Assembly: GCA_009782785.1 (NCBI GenBank)
Contig: WRIJ01000008.1
Coordinates: 46,572-110,571, forward strand
Direction: 5' to 3'
From: Propionibacteriaceae bacterium
GTDB lineage: Bacteria; Actinomycetota; Actinomycetes; Propionibacteriales; Propionibacteriaceae
DNA: 64,000 nucleotides
The notes under the pieces are model-generated. The model searched no databases and was not told where the DNA came from. It saw only the letters and a program-made list of their open reading frames with translations. Positions within the stretch are counted from its first letter, which is position 1. Each line of letters starts with the position of its first letter. The position numbers and the translations under genes are program-made. Below, in pieces: positions 8,725-17,049 of this stretch.

Positions 8725-9870
8725 TCACACTCCTCGCCCGAGTCCAGTTGGAATTCGTGTGAGGTCGTACCCTAAAAGAATCTCGGCTTGCAGAAAAGCA
8801 AAACGATCAGTCATCCCACCAACGTATTCCACCGCTCTCCACACCCGTGGATCAATCTCATCGAGGAAAGACGGTGGATCACCACGATTCCCTGGTACTT
8901 CATCAGGATTGTCGATGAGATAGTCAACCAGCTGGTGCAAGAGGTCGATGACCGCTTCGCTTTGAGCAATAGCATCACTGCGCATATAGATGTGTTCATA
9001 GTTGAAAGCGCGAAGCTGTGCCAAAGCTGAGGCTGTGTCTGGGGCCATACCAACAATTCCATGTTGAGAGATCGCTTCAATCATGGATGTGATGAATTCA
9101 CGCAATTGCTGGGAGCGAGTCGAACCCACATGGTCGACGACATCTTTCGGGATCTGGTTGGTGCTGACAATTCCAGCATGCAGAGCATCTTCAAGATCAT
9201 GGGCACAATAGGCGATACGGTCTGCCCAGGAAACAATCTCCCCCTCCACGGTGGCTGGTGCTGGATGTGACCACGAGTGGCACCGAATCCCATCGAGAGT
9301 CTCGTAGCATAAATTGAGCGACCGCAACGCCACATCAGCACCCCAGGGCCCATGGTCGTACCCTCCTGGGATATAGGCATCAAATGCAGTTTCGGAGGCG
9401 TGACCTCCTGGACCATGGCCACAGTCATGCCCGAGGGCAATCGCTTCGGCCAGGGTCTCGTTGGCACCCACCCCACGGGTGATAGCCCTCGCTACTTGGG
9501 CGACTTCTAGAGCATGAGTCAAACGTGTACGTTGGTGATCCTTGGGGTACACCACGACCTGTGTTTTTCCAGCCAGTCGACGAAAGGCAGTGGAGTGGAC
9601 GATGCGGTCTCGGTCTTTTTCGAAACAAGTACGGTAGGGGTCTTCACTTTCTTCCCGAACACGTTGACCTGAGCCTCGTCCGAGGGTTGCACCAGGATTC
9701 AAGTGCTCACGTTCTTGGTGTTCGCGGGCTTCACGCCGTACTGGCTCAGCCTTGTCGAGTCCAACACCCGAGTCACTATGAGCCCGTACTAAGTCACCAG
9801 TAGAATGTCCGCGCATGGTTGATGCCCACTGCCTTGTTCGCTCATTTGGCATAAGACGAGTATTCCTCAT
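8725..9870 (-). CDS. dgt: Deoxyguanosinetriphosphate triphosphohydrolase-like protein (HD domain)
   Basis: dGTPase-family HD enzymes cleave dNTPs to the deoxynucleoside and triphosphate, tuning precursor pools and replication fidelity. The metal-binding HD motif is complete: H in RTRLTHALEVAQVAR, HD in ALGHDCGHGPGGHASE, and a late D in IVSWADRIAYCAHDLEDAL. The block DPYRTCFEKDRDRIVHSTAFRRLAGKTQVV is the usual entry to the domain. The first 60 residues are hydrophilic and not conserved, so the start is uncertain. ATG 9870 (MRNTRLM) and ATG 9852 (MPNERT) are both possible. It is convergent with dnaG and precedes dusB on the same strand in the sense that dusB lies upstream of it. Confidence 0.88.
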   Translation of the reverse strand: MRNTRLMPNERTRQWASTMRGHSTGDLVRAHSDSGVGLDKAEPVRREAREHQEREHLNPGATLGRGSGQRVREESEDPYRTCFEKDRDRIVHSTAFRRLAGKTQVVVYPKDHQRTRLTHALEVAQVARAITRGVGANETLAEAIALGHDCGHGPGGHASETAFDAYIPGGYDHGPWGADVALRSLNLCYETLDGIRCHSWSHPAPATVEGEIVSWADRIAYCAHDLEDALHAGIVSTNQIPKDVVDHVGSTRSQQLREFITSMIEAISQHGIVGMAPDTASALAQLRAFNYEHIYMRSDAIAQSEAVIDLLHQLVDYLIDNPDEVPGNRGDPPSFLDEIDPRVWRAVEYVGGMTDRFAFLQAEILLGYDLTRIPTGLGRGV

Positions 9871-9983
9871 TCTTTGTCCCACGTCATCCCCACCCATCAA
9901 CCACAACCTGGGAAACCTGCTCGCCTATGGAGTAAACGGTCATCATGACCTCTAACTCGATCAACGAAGCACAGGAATCTGGC

Positions 9984-11129
9984 TCATCCACCTTGGGCGT
10001 CGATGTCAGCTCCGGTGAGGTCGTGGGTGTCCAGGGTGCGGGTATCCAGCCATCCGTACGGCATGGCGACCTTGGATCGTGGTGAACCTTGGCGACCACG
10101 CGGGGTTTGGAGTTCGCGTACCGGAAATGGTTCTTCTTCCACCTGAGCGAGCAACTCATCGAGCTGAGTGAGACTCGACACCAAACCAAGCTTGTAGCGT
10201 AGTTCTCCGCCCAGTGAGAATCCTTTGAAATACCAGGACATGTGTTTGCGTAAATCTGCCAAACCATGGTTTTCGTGTTGAAAATGTTCCACCAAGAGTT
10301 CGCCATGACGGCGTACCATCTCAACAACCTGCCTGCTCGTGGGAAGAGTAGGCGTATAGTCTTGCCCGCTCAGAGCAGCTGCCAGATCATGGAAGAGCCA
10401 CGGCCGACCCAAGGCACCGCGCCCAATAGCCACCCCAGCACAACCAGTCTGGTTCATCATCGCTAGAGCATCACTGGCCTCCCAGATGTCACCATTACCG
10501 ATGATGGGAAGGGAGACCTGCTCAACAAGGTGGGCAATAGCTTCCCAGTTAGCCTGCCCCGAATAAGCCTGGTTGACGGTCCTTGCATGCAGGGTGATTG
10601 CTGAGATCCCAGTATCTTCAGCGATACGCCCCACGTCAAGCATCGTCGTATGATGCTCATCGATCCCGATCCGAATCTTGATCGTCACAGGCACCTTAAA
10701 GGGAGCTGCTGCGCTTGTCGCGGCCTGGAGTATCGCACGGAAGCGATCCAATTTCCACGCCAAGACCCCTCCCCCACCTTTGCGCGTGATTTTCGGTACA
10801 GGACAACCAAAATTGAGGTCGATGTGGCGTACCCCAAACTCACCACAGGTTCGCTCAACCCCACGGCTCATCGTGGCGGGATCGACCCCCGATAACTGAA
10901 CAGAGAACAAGTCATCGCCTGCATCCGGTGCCATCATCTCTAGTGTTTTTGGTATACGATCTGCTACCCCGCGGGCAGTGATCATTTCACAGGTGAACAC
11001 TCCTGCAGGGCGGTGAATGGTGGCTGATTCGCCTTGTTCACGACAGAGTTTTCGAAAGGCAGGATTCGTCACCCCTGCCATGGGCGCAAGAAAGACCGGA
11101 ACATTGAGGGTTGTGTTTCCCAGCTTCAT
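9984..11129 (-). CDS. dusB: tRNA-dihydrouridine synthase
   Basis: This flavoenzyme reduces uridine to dihydrouridine in tRNA D-loops. The 381-residue protein begins with the FMN-barrel motif FLAPMAGVTNPAFRKLCRE. It has VRHIDLNFGCPVPKITRKGGGGVLAW with the catalytic Cys of N-F-G-C-P, then a TIKIRIG strand, LHARTVNQAYSG, and IIGNGDIWEASDAL as phosphate-binding loop. The C-terminal helical domain recognises tRNA (MSWYFKGF). A slightly longer loop after RKLCRE (GESATIHRPAGVFTCEM) is a local insertion. Start ATG 11129 has AAAGGG just upstream. It follows glyS by 27 bp, so both are probably co-transcribed. Confidence 0.92.
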   Translation of the reverse strand: MKLGNTTLNVPVFLAPMAGVTNPAFRKLCREQGESATIHRPAGVFTCEMITARGVADRIPKTLEMMAPDAGDDLFSVQLSGVDPATMSRGVERTCGEFGVRHIDLNFGCPVPKITRKGGGGVLAWKLDRFRAILQAATSAAAPFKVPVTIKIRIGIDEHHTTMLDVGRIAEDTGISAITLHARTVNQAYSGQANWEAIAHLVEQVSLPIIGNGDIWEASDALAMMNQTGCAGVAIGRGALGRPWLFHDLAAALSGQDYTPTLPTSRQVVEMVRRHGELLVEHFQHENHGLADLRKHMSWYFKGFSLGGELRYKLGLVSSLTQLDELLAQVEEEPFPVRELQTPRGRQGSPRSKVAMPYGWLDTRTLDTHDLTGADIDAQGG

Positions 11130-11156
11130 GGGAACCCTTTCACCTCGGGTGTGAAT

Positions 11157-12533
11157 TTAGCATCCCACCAGGCGAGTAAGGAGATAGGACTTGACCTGAT
11201 CGAGCCCCACCCGCTCCTGGGCCATCGTGTCCCTTTCGCGAATAGTGACCGCTTGATCGTCTAGGGTGTCGAAATCTATGGTGACACAGTACGGCGTACC
11301 AATTTCATCTTGGCGCCGATAACGCCGCCCAATGGCCTGGGTATCATCGTAATCAACATTCCAGTATTTCCTGAGCTCAGCGGCAAGATCACGGGCTTTG
11401 GGGGAAAGATCCTCATGGCGTGACAGGGGAAGCACGGCAGCCTTGACTGGAGCAATCCTAGGGTCGAGACGTAGAACAGTACGCACGTCCACCCCACCCT
11501 TGGTGTTGGGTGCCTCATCTTCATGGAAGGATTCCACGAGGAAGGCCATGAGTGAGCGGGTGAGCCCGGCCGCTGGTTCAATGACATAGGGAACATATTT
11601 CTCGTTGGTCACCTGGTCGCGGTACGACATGTCCTGACCCGAATGCTCACTATGGGTGGTGAGATCGAAGTCTGTACGGTTGGCGATACCTTCCAGTTCT
11701 CCCCATTCGCTGCCCGCAAACCCGAAACGATACTCAATATCAACGGTCCGTTTGGAGTAGTGGGAGAGTTTTTCTTTCGGGTGCTCATAATGGCGCAGGT
11801 TGTCACGGCTGATGCCCAAATCGACGTACCACGCCGTACGCTCATCTATCCAGTATTGGTGCCACTGCTCATCTTCGCCCGGTTTGACGAAAAACTCCAT
11901 CTCCATCTGCTCAAATTCTCGAGTACGGAAGATAAAGTTTCCTGGGGTGATCTCATTACGGAAAGACTTGCCGGTTTGCCCAATACCGAAGGGAGGTTTC
12001 ATGCGCGAGGTTTGGACAACATTAGCGAAATTTACGAAGATACCTTGGGCTGTTTCAGGGCGCAGATAGTGTAACCCCGATTCGTCTTCCACTGGGCCTA
12101 AGTGGGTTTTGAGCATCATGTTGAAGTCTTTGGGTTCCGTCCACTGGCCTTTGGTCCCACAGTTCGGGCAGGGTATCTCGGTGAGCCCATCGGGCTTGCG
12201 ATTCTTACGGAACTCGAATTCTTCTTCGAGAGTGTCCGCCCGAAAACGCTTGTGGCAACTCAAACACTCGGTCAGTGGATCATTGAAGACACCCACATGG
12301 CCGGAGGCTACCCAGACTGTCCGCGGAAGAATGACAGAGGAATCCAAACCAACCACATCATTGCGGGAGGTCACTACCGAACGCCACCACTGTTTTTTGA
12401 TGTTCTCTTTAAGTTCCACACCCAGGGGGCCGTAATCCCAGGCAGCCCTCGTACCACCATAGATTTCTCCACAGGGATAGACGAATCCGCGCCTCTTAGC
12501 GAGGTTGATGACATTATCTAGTGCACTTGCCAT
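11157..12533 (-). CDS. glyS: Glycyl-tRNA synthetase (dimeric class II type)
   Basis: This enzyme charges tRNA-Gly with glycine. It is the homodimeric alpha2 form, as in other actinobacteria, with class II motifs: motif 2 around [26 protein letters not shown], and motif 3 near [10 protein letters not shown]. The N-terminus [28 protein letters not shown] is the family signature, and a C-terminal anticodon-binding domain begins near [12 protein letters not shown]. The start is ATG 12533, which has AGGAGAAC immediately upstream; the longer open frame is not supported. Length is 458 residues. The CxxC pairs (LSCHKRF, IPCPNCG) form the zinc-ribbon insertion seen in this type. Confidence 0.96.
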   Translation of the reverse strand: MASALDNVINLAKRRGFVYPCGEIYGGTRAAWDYGPLGVELKENIKKQWWRSVVTSRNDVVGLDSSVILPRTVWVASGHVGVFNDPLTECLSCHKRFRADTLEEEFEFRKNRKPDGLTEIPCPNCGTKGQWTEPKDFNMMLKTHLGPVEDESGLHYLRPETAQGIFVNFANVVQTSRMKPPFGIGQTGKSFRNEITPGNFIFRTREFEQMEMEFFVKPGEDEQWHQYWIDERTAWYVDLGISRDNLRHYEHPKEKLSHYSKRTVDIEYRFGFAGSEWGELEGIANRTDFDLTTHSEHSGQDMSYRDQVTNEKYVPYVIEPAAGLTRSLMAFLVESFHEDEAPNTKGGVDVRTVLRLDPRIAPVKAAVLPLSRHEDLSPKARDLAAELRKYWNVDYDDTQAIGRRYRRQDEIGTPYCVTIDFDTLDDQAVTIRERDTMAQERVGLDQVKSYLLTRLVGC

Positions 12534-12601
12534 TGTTCTCCTTGATCCGGGTTCTGATCGCCATGCACGAATGCCAATCGTAGCCGATCCCGGCTCCAGT
12601 T

Positions 12602-12946
12602 CTATTCGGAAAGAATCTTGTAGAGCATTCCCAAACCAGTGCATTCCATGACTGGTGAAGTTGCTTCAAAGGAACCTGGCGCAGTGCAGGTGTCTTGCTT
12701 GTCTTGGTCAGTGTAGGTGATGATAAAGCTATCCCCTTTAATCTTCCACTCAAAGTCCCCATTTCCAAGCTCGGGTTCTTCAGTGTTGTCCACCGTTCCG
12801 GTGCCGTCTGCGTTGATGACGAGACTACTACCCATCCCCCACCACTCGCCGACTGCTTCCTCTTTTGCAGCGCTGATATCAGCACCGCATCCAGCAAGTA
12901 GTACCACTGACGCAAAACCCGCAGCAACAATTTTCAATATTTTCAC
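12602..12946 (-). CDS. Small secreted lipoprotein of unknown function
   Basis: This 114-residue protein has a type II signal peptide with lipobox LLAG|C (Cys20), so it should be anchored to the outer face of the membrane. The rest ([31 protein letters not shown]...) suggests a small beta-rich, lipocalin-like fold: G-E-W-W followed by alternating strands and two later Cys residues (DTC, MEC). I do not recognise a family. The start is GTG with TAAAAT 7 nt before it and no ribosome site, which fits a leaderless mRNA. It is divergent from znuA and shares its upstream region. Confidence 0.7.
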   Translation of the reverse strand: MKILKIVAAGFASVVLLAGCGADISAAKEEAVGEWWGMGSSLVINADGTGTVDNTEEPELGNGDFEWKIKGDSFIITYTDQDKQDTCTAPGSFEATSPVMECTGLGMLYKILSE

Positions 12947-13148
12947 ATCGACGATTTTAACAGTACTCAGTGGTTTATCTCACACACCGACCCGTCCTGG
13001 TCATGGATGCCTGCATAGTACTGGTCATCGTGGCCCTGTTGCAGGGTTCATGGATGTGCAGTCAACCGATTGTGTATCAGGCAGAAGGTTCTTGTGTATC
13101 GGCCTTGATAGGTACTCCCGGGTGTCCATCTTCCTTGGTTCCATGGAA

Positions 13149-13185
13149 TTGACAAAGATCGACGTCTTAATGATAATGATTCTCA
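13149..13185 (+). promoter_or_regulatory. znu promoter with Zur-type operator
   Basis: TTGACA (13149-13154) and GATAAT (13172-13177) are separated by 17 bp, a near-consensus sigma-70 promoter. The predicted transcription start is at or next to the A of the znuA ATG (13185), so the mRNA would be leaderless. Over the -10 box lies TGATAATGATTCTCA (13171-13185), matching the Zur/Fur palindrome TGAnAATnATTnTCA. Zinc-loaded Zur bound here would block RNA polymerase directly. Confidence 0.8.
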
Positions 13186-14099
13186 TGAAAAAGAGTCTTC
13201 TCTCTGTTGTCTCCCTGTGCTGCCTCGTCCTGGTGGGGTGCTCCCCTGTGAGTGGGGAAATAGGCACTGCCAACGAAACAGGTACCATCAACGTTGTTGT
13301 GGGGGTCTACCCCTACGCTTACATGGTGGAAACATTAGGCGGGGATCGAGTCAGTGTAACCAACCTCGCTGAAGGCAGTGTGGAGCCTCACGACCTGGAA
13401 TTAACCGCACGCCAGGTTCGCACCCTGACAACCTCAGATTTGATCATCTATCAGCGTGGTTTCCAACCAGCCCTCGATGCGGGAGTTGAGCAGAGCCAGA
13501 CTCCACGGATCTTCGATGTCACCACTGTCGTACCACTAGAAAACAGTGGGGAAGGCACCCTCGATCAACACATCTGGTTGGACCCGGTCCTCATGGCGAC
13601 TATTGCTGAGGATGTGGCAAGTCTGCTCATCGAGATTGATCCTGCTGGGGAAGAACACTACCGAGCCAATCTCGAGGGATTGATCACCACCTTGAACCGT
13701 CTTGATGAAGATTACACTCAAGGGTTGGCCACCTGTGAACGCCGAGAATTCCTCGTTGAGCACGCTGCCTTTGGGTATCTAGCCCAGCGGTACAACCTCA
13801 CCCAGATCTCGGTGAAAGGTGTCAACCCCGATGTTGAACCCAGTCCTGGACACCTGGCGCAGATTTACGAAGAAGTGGAACTCCGCGGGCTGACCACCAT
13901 CTTCTATGATAACTCGTCGGGCGCGGAATTGACTCCCTCTGGTTCTACCCAGTCCATCGCTGATGATCTCCAGTTGAGGATCTGGCCCATCGATCCATTG
14001 GAACAGGCCCCAACCCAACAGGTGGATCACCACAACAAGTACCCCGATGTCATGGACATGAATCTTTGGTCCTTGCGTTCGGCCAACGGTTGCCCATGA
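13185..14099 (+). CDS. znuA: Zinc ABC transporter substrate-binding lipoprotein
   Basis: This is the solute-binding lipoprotein (cluster 9, ZnuA/AdcA/TroA family) that captures Zn2+ (or Mn2+) outside the cell. The lipobox is LVGC after MKKSLLSVVSLCCLV. Metal-ligand candidates are His in VEPHDLELTARQVR, His in DQHIWLDPV, His in FLVEHAAFGYLAQRYNL and the late Asp/Glu in IFYDNSSGAEL. The usual His-rich loop is absent. Of the three in-frame ATGs at 13170, 13176 and 13185, the last is preferred: it begins directly with the signal peptide and lies where the promoter predicts the transcript to start. Length is 304 residues. The stop overlaps the znuC start (ATGA). Confidence 0.9.
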   Translation: MKKSLLSVVSLCCLVLVGCSPVSGEIGTANETGTINVVVGVYPYAYMVETLGGDRVSVTNLAEGSVEPHDLELTARQVRTLTTSDLIIYQRGFQPALDAGVEQSQTPRIFDVTTVVPLENSGEGTLDQHIWLDPVLMATIAEDVASLLIEIDPAGEEHYRANLEGLITTLNRLDEDYTQGLATCERREFLVEHAAFGYLAQRYNLTQISVKGVNPDVEPSPGHLAQIYEEVELRGLTTIFYDNSSGAELTPSGSTQSIADDLQLRIWPIDPLEQAPTQQVDHHNKYPDVMDMNLWSLRSANGCP

Positions 14100-14887
14100 G
14101 TATCGTTGTTAACTCCCTTGGGGTGTCTCTGGGAGGGCTGCCTATTGTCAAGGACATTTCATTCCAGATCGAATCTGGGCATGTTGTTGGCGTCCTCGGG
14201 TCTAATGGTTCAGGAAAAACCACATTGATCAAGGCTATGCTTGGGCTGCTTCCCTGCACAGGCGAGGTGAAGATTCTGGGCCAGCCCATCACAACGTTCA
14301 ACAACTGGAAGAAGATCGGGTACGTGCCGCAGCGCTCTTCAGTCTCCTTACACTCCACAACCACACGTGAAGTCGTGGAATCCGGTCTCCTGGCTGGTCG
14401 GTCATGGGGATGGGTACAATCCAACGAACGCCGCCATGCCCAGGAGGTGCTCGACATTGTCGGGCTTTCCAATCACGGTGAGGAACCTTATCTCCATCTT
14501 TCCGGTGGGCAACAACAACGAGTACTCATAGCGCGCGGGATCGTTCATCAACCAGAGATCCTGATCATGGATGAACCTTTTGCCGGTGTTGACCTCGATC
14601 ATCAACGAGACATTATCGCCAGGCTGTCAGGCATGGGTGCCACCATTGTAGTTGTCCTTCACGAAACTACCCTCTGGGCGAATGTCCTTGACCGTACGCT
14701 CATTCTCCGCGAAGGACGATTAGTCTACGATCAATCCCTTCGTGGTGATCATCCCCTAGGTGACTACTCAACGACGTCCAACTCAATGGATTCTGCGACT
14801 AACGCGCAGAATGACAAGGAGGGTCACGCGGTTGGCACAGTTGAGGAGTCACTCCTGACTGGAATGGAACCACGATGGACTATCTAG
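14096..14887 (+). CDS. znuC: Zinc ABC transporter ATP-binding protein
   Basis: This ATPase drives ZnuB-mediated zinc import. Walker A is GSNGSGKTT, the Q-loop is VPQRSS, the ABC signature is LSGGQQQRVLIARGI and Walker B is ILIMDEPFAGVD, followed by the switch His in VVLHET. The start ATG at 14096 overlaps the znuA stop, so translation is coupled. The longer frame upstream lies inside znuA. The last 45 residues (TSNSMDSATNAQNDKEG...) are an uncharacterised hydrophilic tail. Length is 263 residues. The gene overlaps znuB by 13 nt. Confidence 0.92.
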   Translation: MSIVVNSLGVSLGGLPIVKDISFQIESGHVVGVLGSNGSGKTTLIKAMLGLLPCTGEVKILGQPITTFNNWKKIGYVPQRSSVSLHSTTTREVVESGLLAGRSWGWVQSNERRHAQEVLDIVGLSNHGEEPYLHLSGGQQQRVLIARGIVHQPEILIMDEPFAGVDLDHQRDIIARLSGMGATIVVVLHETTLWANVLDRTLILREGRLVYDQSLRGDHPLGDYSTTSNSMDSATNAQNDKEGHAVGTVEESLLTGMEPRWTI

Positions 14888-15855
14888 CACTCGCCTTCGT
14901 GCAACGCGCCCTTGTCGCCGCAGCAGTCGTCGGGGTGTCAGCCCCCAGCATTGGCACGTACATCGTGCAACGCCGACTCTCCCTGCTCGGTGATGGACTC
15001 GGCCACGTTGCTATCGCCGGAGTGGGTTTCGCTCTCTTGACTGGTACAGCCCCCGTGGGTTGGGCAATAGGAATCTGTGTTGCTGGAGCCATTGGAATCG
15101 AAACTCTCCGCCAACGGGGAAAAGCCACTGGAGACATCGGACTCGCCATCCTGTTCTACGGTGGTCTAGCTGCTGGGGTGTTGATGGCCTCCATGGCTGG
15201 GCAAGGAGCAGCAGGCCTGGCTGGGTATCTTTTTGGTTCCCTCAACACACTCACCACCCAAGATTTGTGGATCGTCGGGGTTTTGTCCCTGCTGATCCTC
15301 CTGGTTGCCCTCGGCCTCATGCCACAGTTCTTCACCATCAGTGCCGACGAAGATTTCGCTCGAACCCTCGGACTTCCTGTACGCCTCTACAACTACCTCA
15401 TCGTCATTGTGGCGGCCATAGCAGTCACGATTGCCATGAGAACTGTGGGACTCCTGCTCGTGAGCGCCCTCATGGTGATCCCTGTGTCTGCTTCCCAGAA
15501 CCTGTTCACCGGGTTCAAACGCGGAATGTGGGGGGCTATGGGTATTGGGTTGATCTCCAGTGTGGGCGGCTACCTGATTGCTTTGTACGCCGACCTCGCC
15601 CCTGGTGCCATGATCGTACTGGTGACCATCGGATTCTTCATTGCTTCGCTACCCATCTCTGCCCTCGTACATCGCCACGTCCACCGCGCCCGGGATGAGG
15701 ATCCCCGACCTGACCCGCATACCCACACAGAAGTTCACGACCACATCCACGGACCCGATTGTGGGCACCCAGCTGTACGCCATGGCGACCACCTCGACTA
15801 TATTCATGACGGCCATCTGCATGCCCCTCACGGAGAACACTATGACGAGCACTAG
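14875..15855 (+). CDS. znuB: Zinc ABC transporter permease with a histidine-rich C-terminal tail
   Basis: This is the membrane channel of the zinc importer (ABC-3 family). The first 265 residues hold about eight to nine transmembrane segments with family blocks such as RRLSLLGDGLGHVAIAGVG and AMRTVGLLLVSALMVIPVSAS. After the last helix the protein continues with about 60 residues rich in His, Asp and Pro: 17 histidines between residue 266 and the end (for example HTHTEVHDHIHGPDCGHP). Such tails are common in zinc chaperones and ZIP loops, less so in ABC-3 permeases. The tail could buffer zinc on the cytoplasmic side or feed the adjacent Zur sensor. Its last 14 nt overlap zur. Confidence 0.92.
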   Translation: MDYLALAFVQRALVAAAVVGVSAPSIGTYIVQRRLSLLGDGLGHVAIAGVGFALLTGTAPVGWAIGICVAGAIGIETLRQRGKATGDIGLAILFYGGLAAGVLMASMAGQGAAGLAGYLFGSLNTLTTQDLWIVGVLSLLILLVALGLMPQFFTISADEDFARTLGLPVRLYNYLIVIVAAIAVTIAMRTVGLLLVSALMVIPVSASQNLFTGFKRGMWGAMGIGLISSVGGYLIALYADLAPGAMIVLVTIGFFIASLPISALVHRHVHRARDEDPRPDPHTHTEVHDHIHGPDCGHPAVRHGDHLDYIHDGHLHAPHGEHYDEH

Positions 15856-16267
15856 CCCTCGACGTACCCGCCAGCGTCAAGCCATCGCAGAATACCTAGC
15901 GATGACCGATGGGTTCCGTAGCGCCCAGCAGATCCACCAAGGACTCCTCCAGGGCGGTACGGCTGTGAGCCTCCCAACAGTTTATCGGGCACTCGGGGTC
16001 ATGGCCACAGCTGGTGAGATTGATCAAGTGATCAGTGAGGGCCAAAGCTCGTACCGCCAATGCTCTTCGCACCATCACCACCATCTGAGGTGCCGAACCT
16101 GTGGTCACACGATAGAACTGGTGAATGATCCCGTCGAACAGTGGATTGATGACATCAGTAGTGACTATGGTTTTGCTTGCGTTACCCACCTCACTGAGAT
16201 CACTGGAGTTTGCCCGGCCTGCCAGGGGACACCATCGACAGTAGATCGAACAATCAAGGAACTCTAA
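15842..16267 (+). CDS. zur: Fur-family regulator, probable zinc sensor Zur
   Basis: This is a Fur-superfamily DNA-binding repressor with an N-terminal winged helix (RRTRQRQAIAEYLAMTDGFRSAQQIH, LPTVYRALGVMATAGEID). The dimerisation and metal domain holds HHHHHLRCRTC and a C-terminal CPAC, the two CxxC pairs that hold the structural zinc. The start ATG 15842 overlaps znuB and excludes a long spurious extension of the frame. At 141 residues it has typical length. Being last in the zinc importer operon, with a Zur-type box at the operon promoter, points to zinc sensing and autoregulation. Its stop overlaps the convergent nnrD stop by 4 nt. Confidence 0.9.
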   Translation: MTSTSPRRTRQRQAIAEYLAMTDGFRSAQQIHQGLLQGGTAVSLPTVYRALGVMATAGEIDQVISEGQSSYRQCSSHHHHHLRCRTCGHTIELVNDPVEQWIDDISSDYGFACVTHLTEITGVCPACQGTPSTVDRTIKEL

Positions 16268-17043
16268 GGTAGATCCAGTCCAGGAATGTGGCCAGCCATG
16301 AATTCAGCCATGCGATCAGGAGGATAGGCTCCCACATATTTGGTCGACACCCAAGCTTGGAAACCTGCCGCAAGGAGACCAGATAACTTCAGGTCACCTG
16401 TTTGGGCTATGAGTGTTCCTGCAATCCCTGCTAGCACGTCACCAGAACCAGCTCGAGCCAGACCAGGAGAACCTGATTGAAGCTGAACAACGGTGCCATC
16501 GTGATGGGCAACGAACTGTTGATGTCCCTTCAACAACACAGTACACCCATGGCGCTGGGCCGCTTCCAGCGCTGAGAGGGAGGGGTGTTTTTCCACCACT
16601 GATCGTTCAACACCCAGCAAACGAGCTAATTCCCCTGCATGCGGGGTAAGTAGGCACTGGGTAGAACACACCCCATCGATGTACGTCAAACCACCAGCAT
16701 CAACAACAACTCCCACACCCGAGGCGATAGCGCGCTCCCAGTGGAGCTGTGTTGATTCCTGGTCATCCCATCCTGAGCCCACGACCCAGGCATCGACTTT
16801 TCCTGGCCCAAAGGTCACACTAGGAGCCCTCGACAAAAGAGCTTGGCAGGTCGCCTCAGGCCCGAGGTAGCGAATGAACCCGGCCCCAGAGTTCAGTGCT
16901 CCCAACACTGACAACACCCCTGCACCGGGGTAGCGTTTCGAACCTGTGGCTATTCCTACAACCCCACGAGCATATTTGTCAGCGCTCACCTCACAGGTAG
17001 GCCACCCGGCAAGAACATCGTCGAAAGTGAAGATTTCTGGCAT
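16264..17043 (-). CDS. nnrD: ADP-dependent (S)-NAD(P)H-hydrate dehydratase
   Basis: This enzyme repairs hydrated NAD(P)H by ATP- or ADP-dependent dehydration. It belongs to the ribokinase-like YjeF C-terminal family: SKRYPGAGVLSVLGALNSGAGFIRYLG, VVGSGWD, VVVDAGGL, LTPHAGELARLLG, TVLLKGHQQFV and the catalytic AGSGDVLAGIAGTLIAQ. At 259 residues it is the dehydratase alone; the YjeF N-terminal epimerase domain that is often fused is missing and not present elsewhere in the window. It lies 6 bp downstream of glmS on the same strand, as in many actinobacteria. The start ATG 17043 is reasonable. Confidence 0.92.
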   Translation of the reverse strand: MPEIFTFDDVLAGWPTCEVSADKYARGVVGIATGSKRYPGAGVLSVLGALNSGAGFIRYLGPEATCQALLSRAPSVTFGPGKVDAWVVGSGWDDQESTQLHWERAIASGVGVVVDAGGLTYIDGVCSTQCLLTPHAGELARLLGVERSVVEKHPSLSALEAAQRHGCTVLLKGHQQFVAHHDGTVVQLQSGSPGLARAGSGDVLAGIAGTLIAQTGDLKLSGLLAAGFQAWVSTKYVGAYPPDRMAEFMAGHIPGLDLP

Positions 17044-17049
17044 CAGACA

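Noticed and set aside
12717..13169. A long N-terminal extension of znuA
   Set aside because: It runs antisense through the lipoprotein gene, lacks a signal peptide, and the znuA signal peptide begins at 13185 behind a good promoter.
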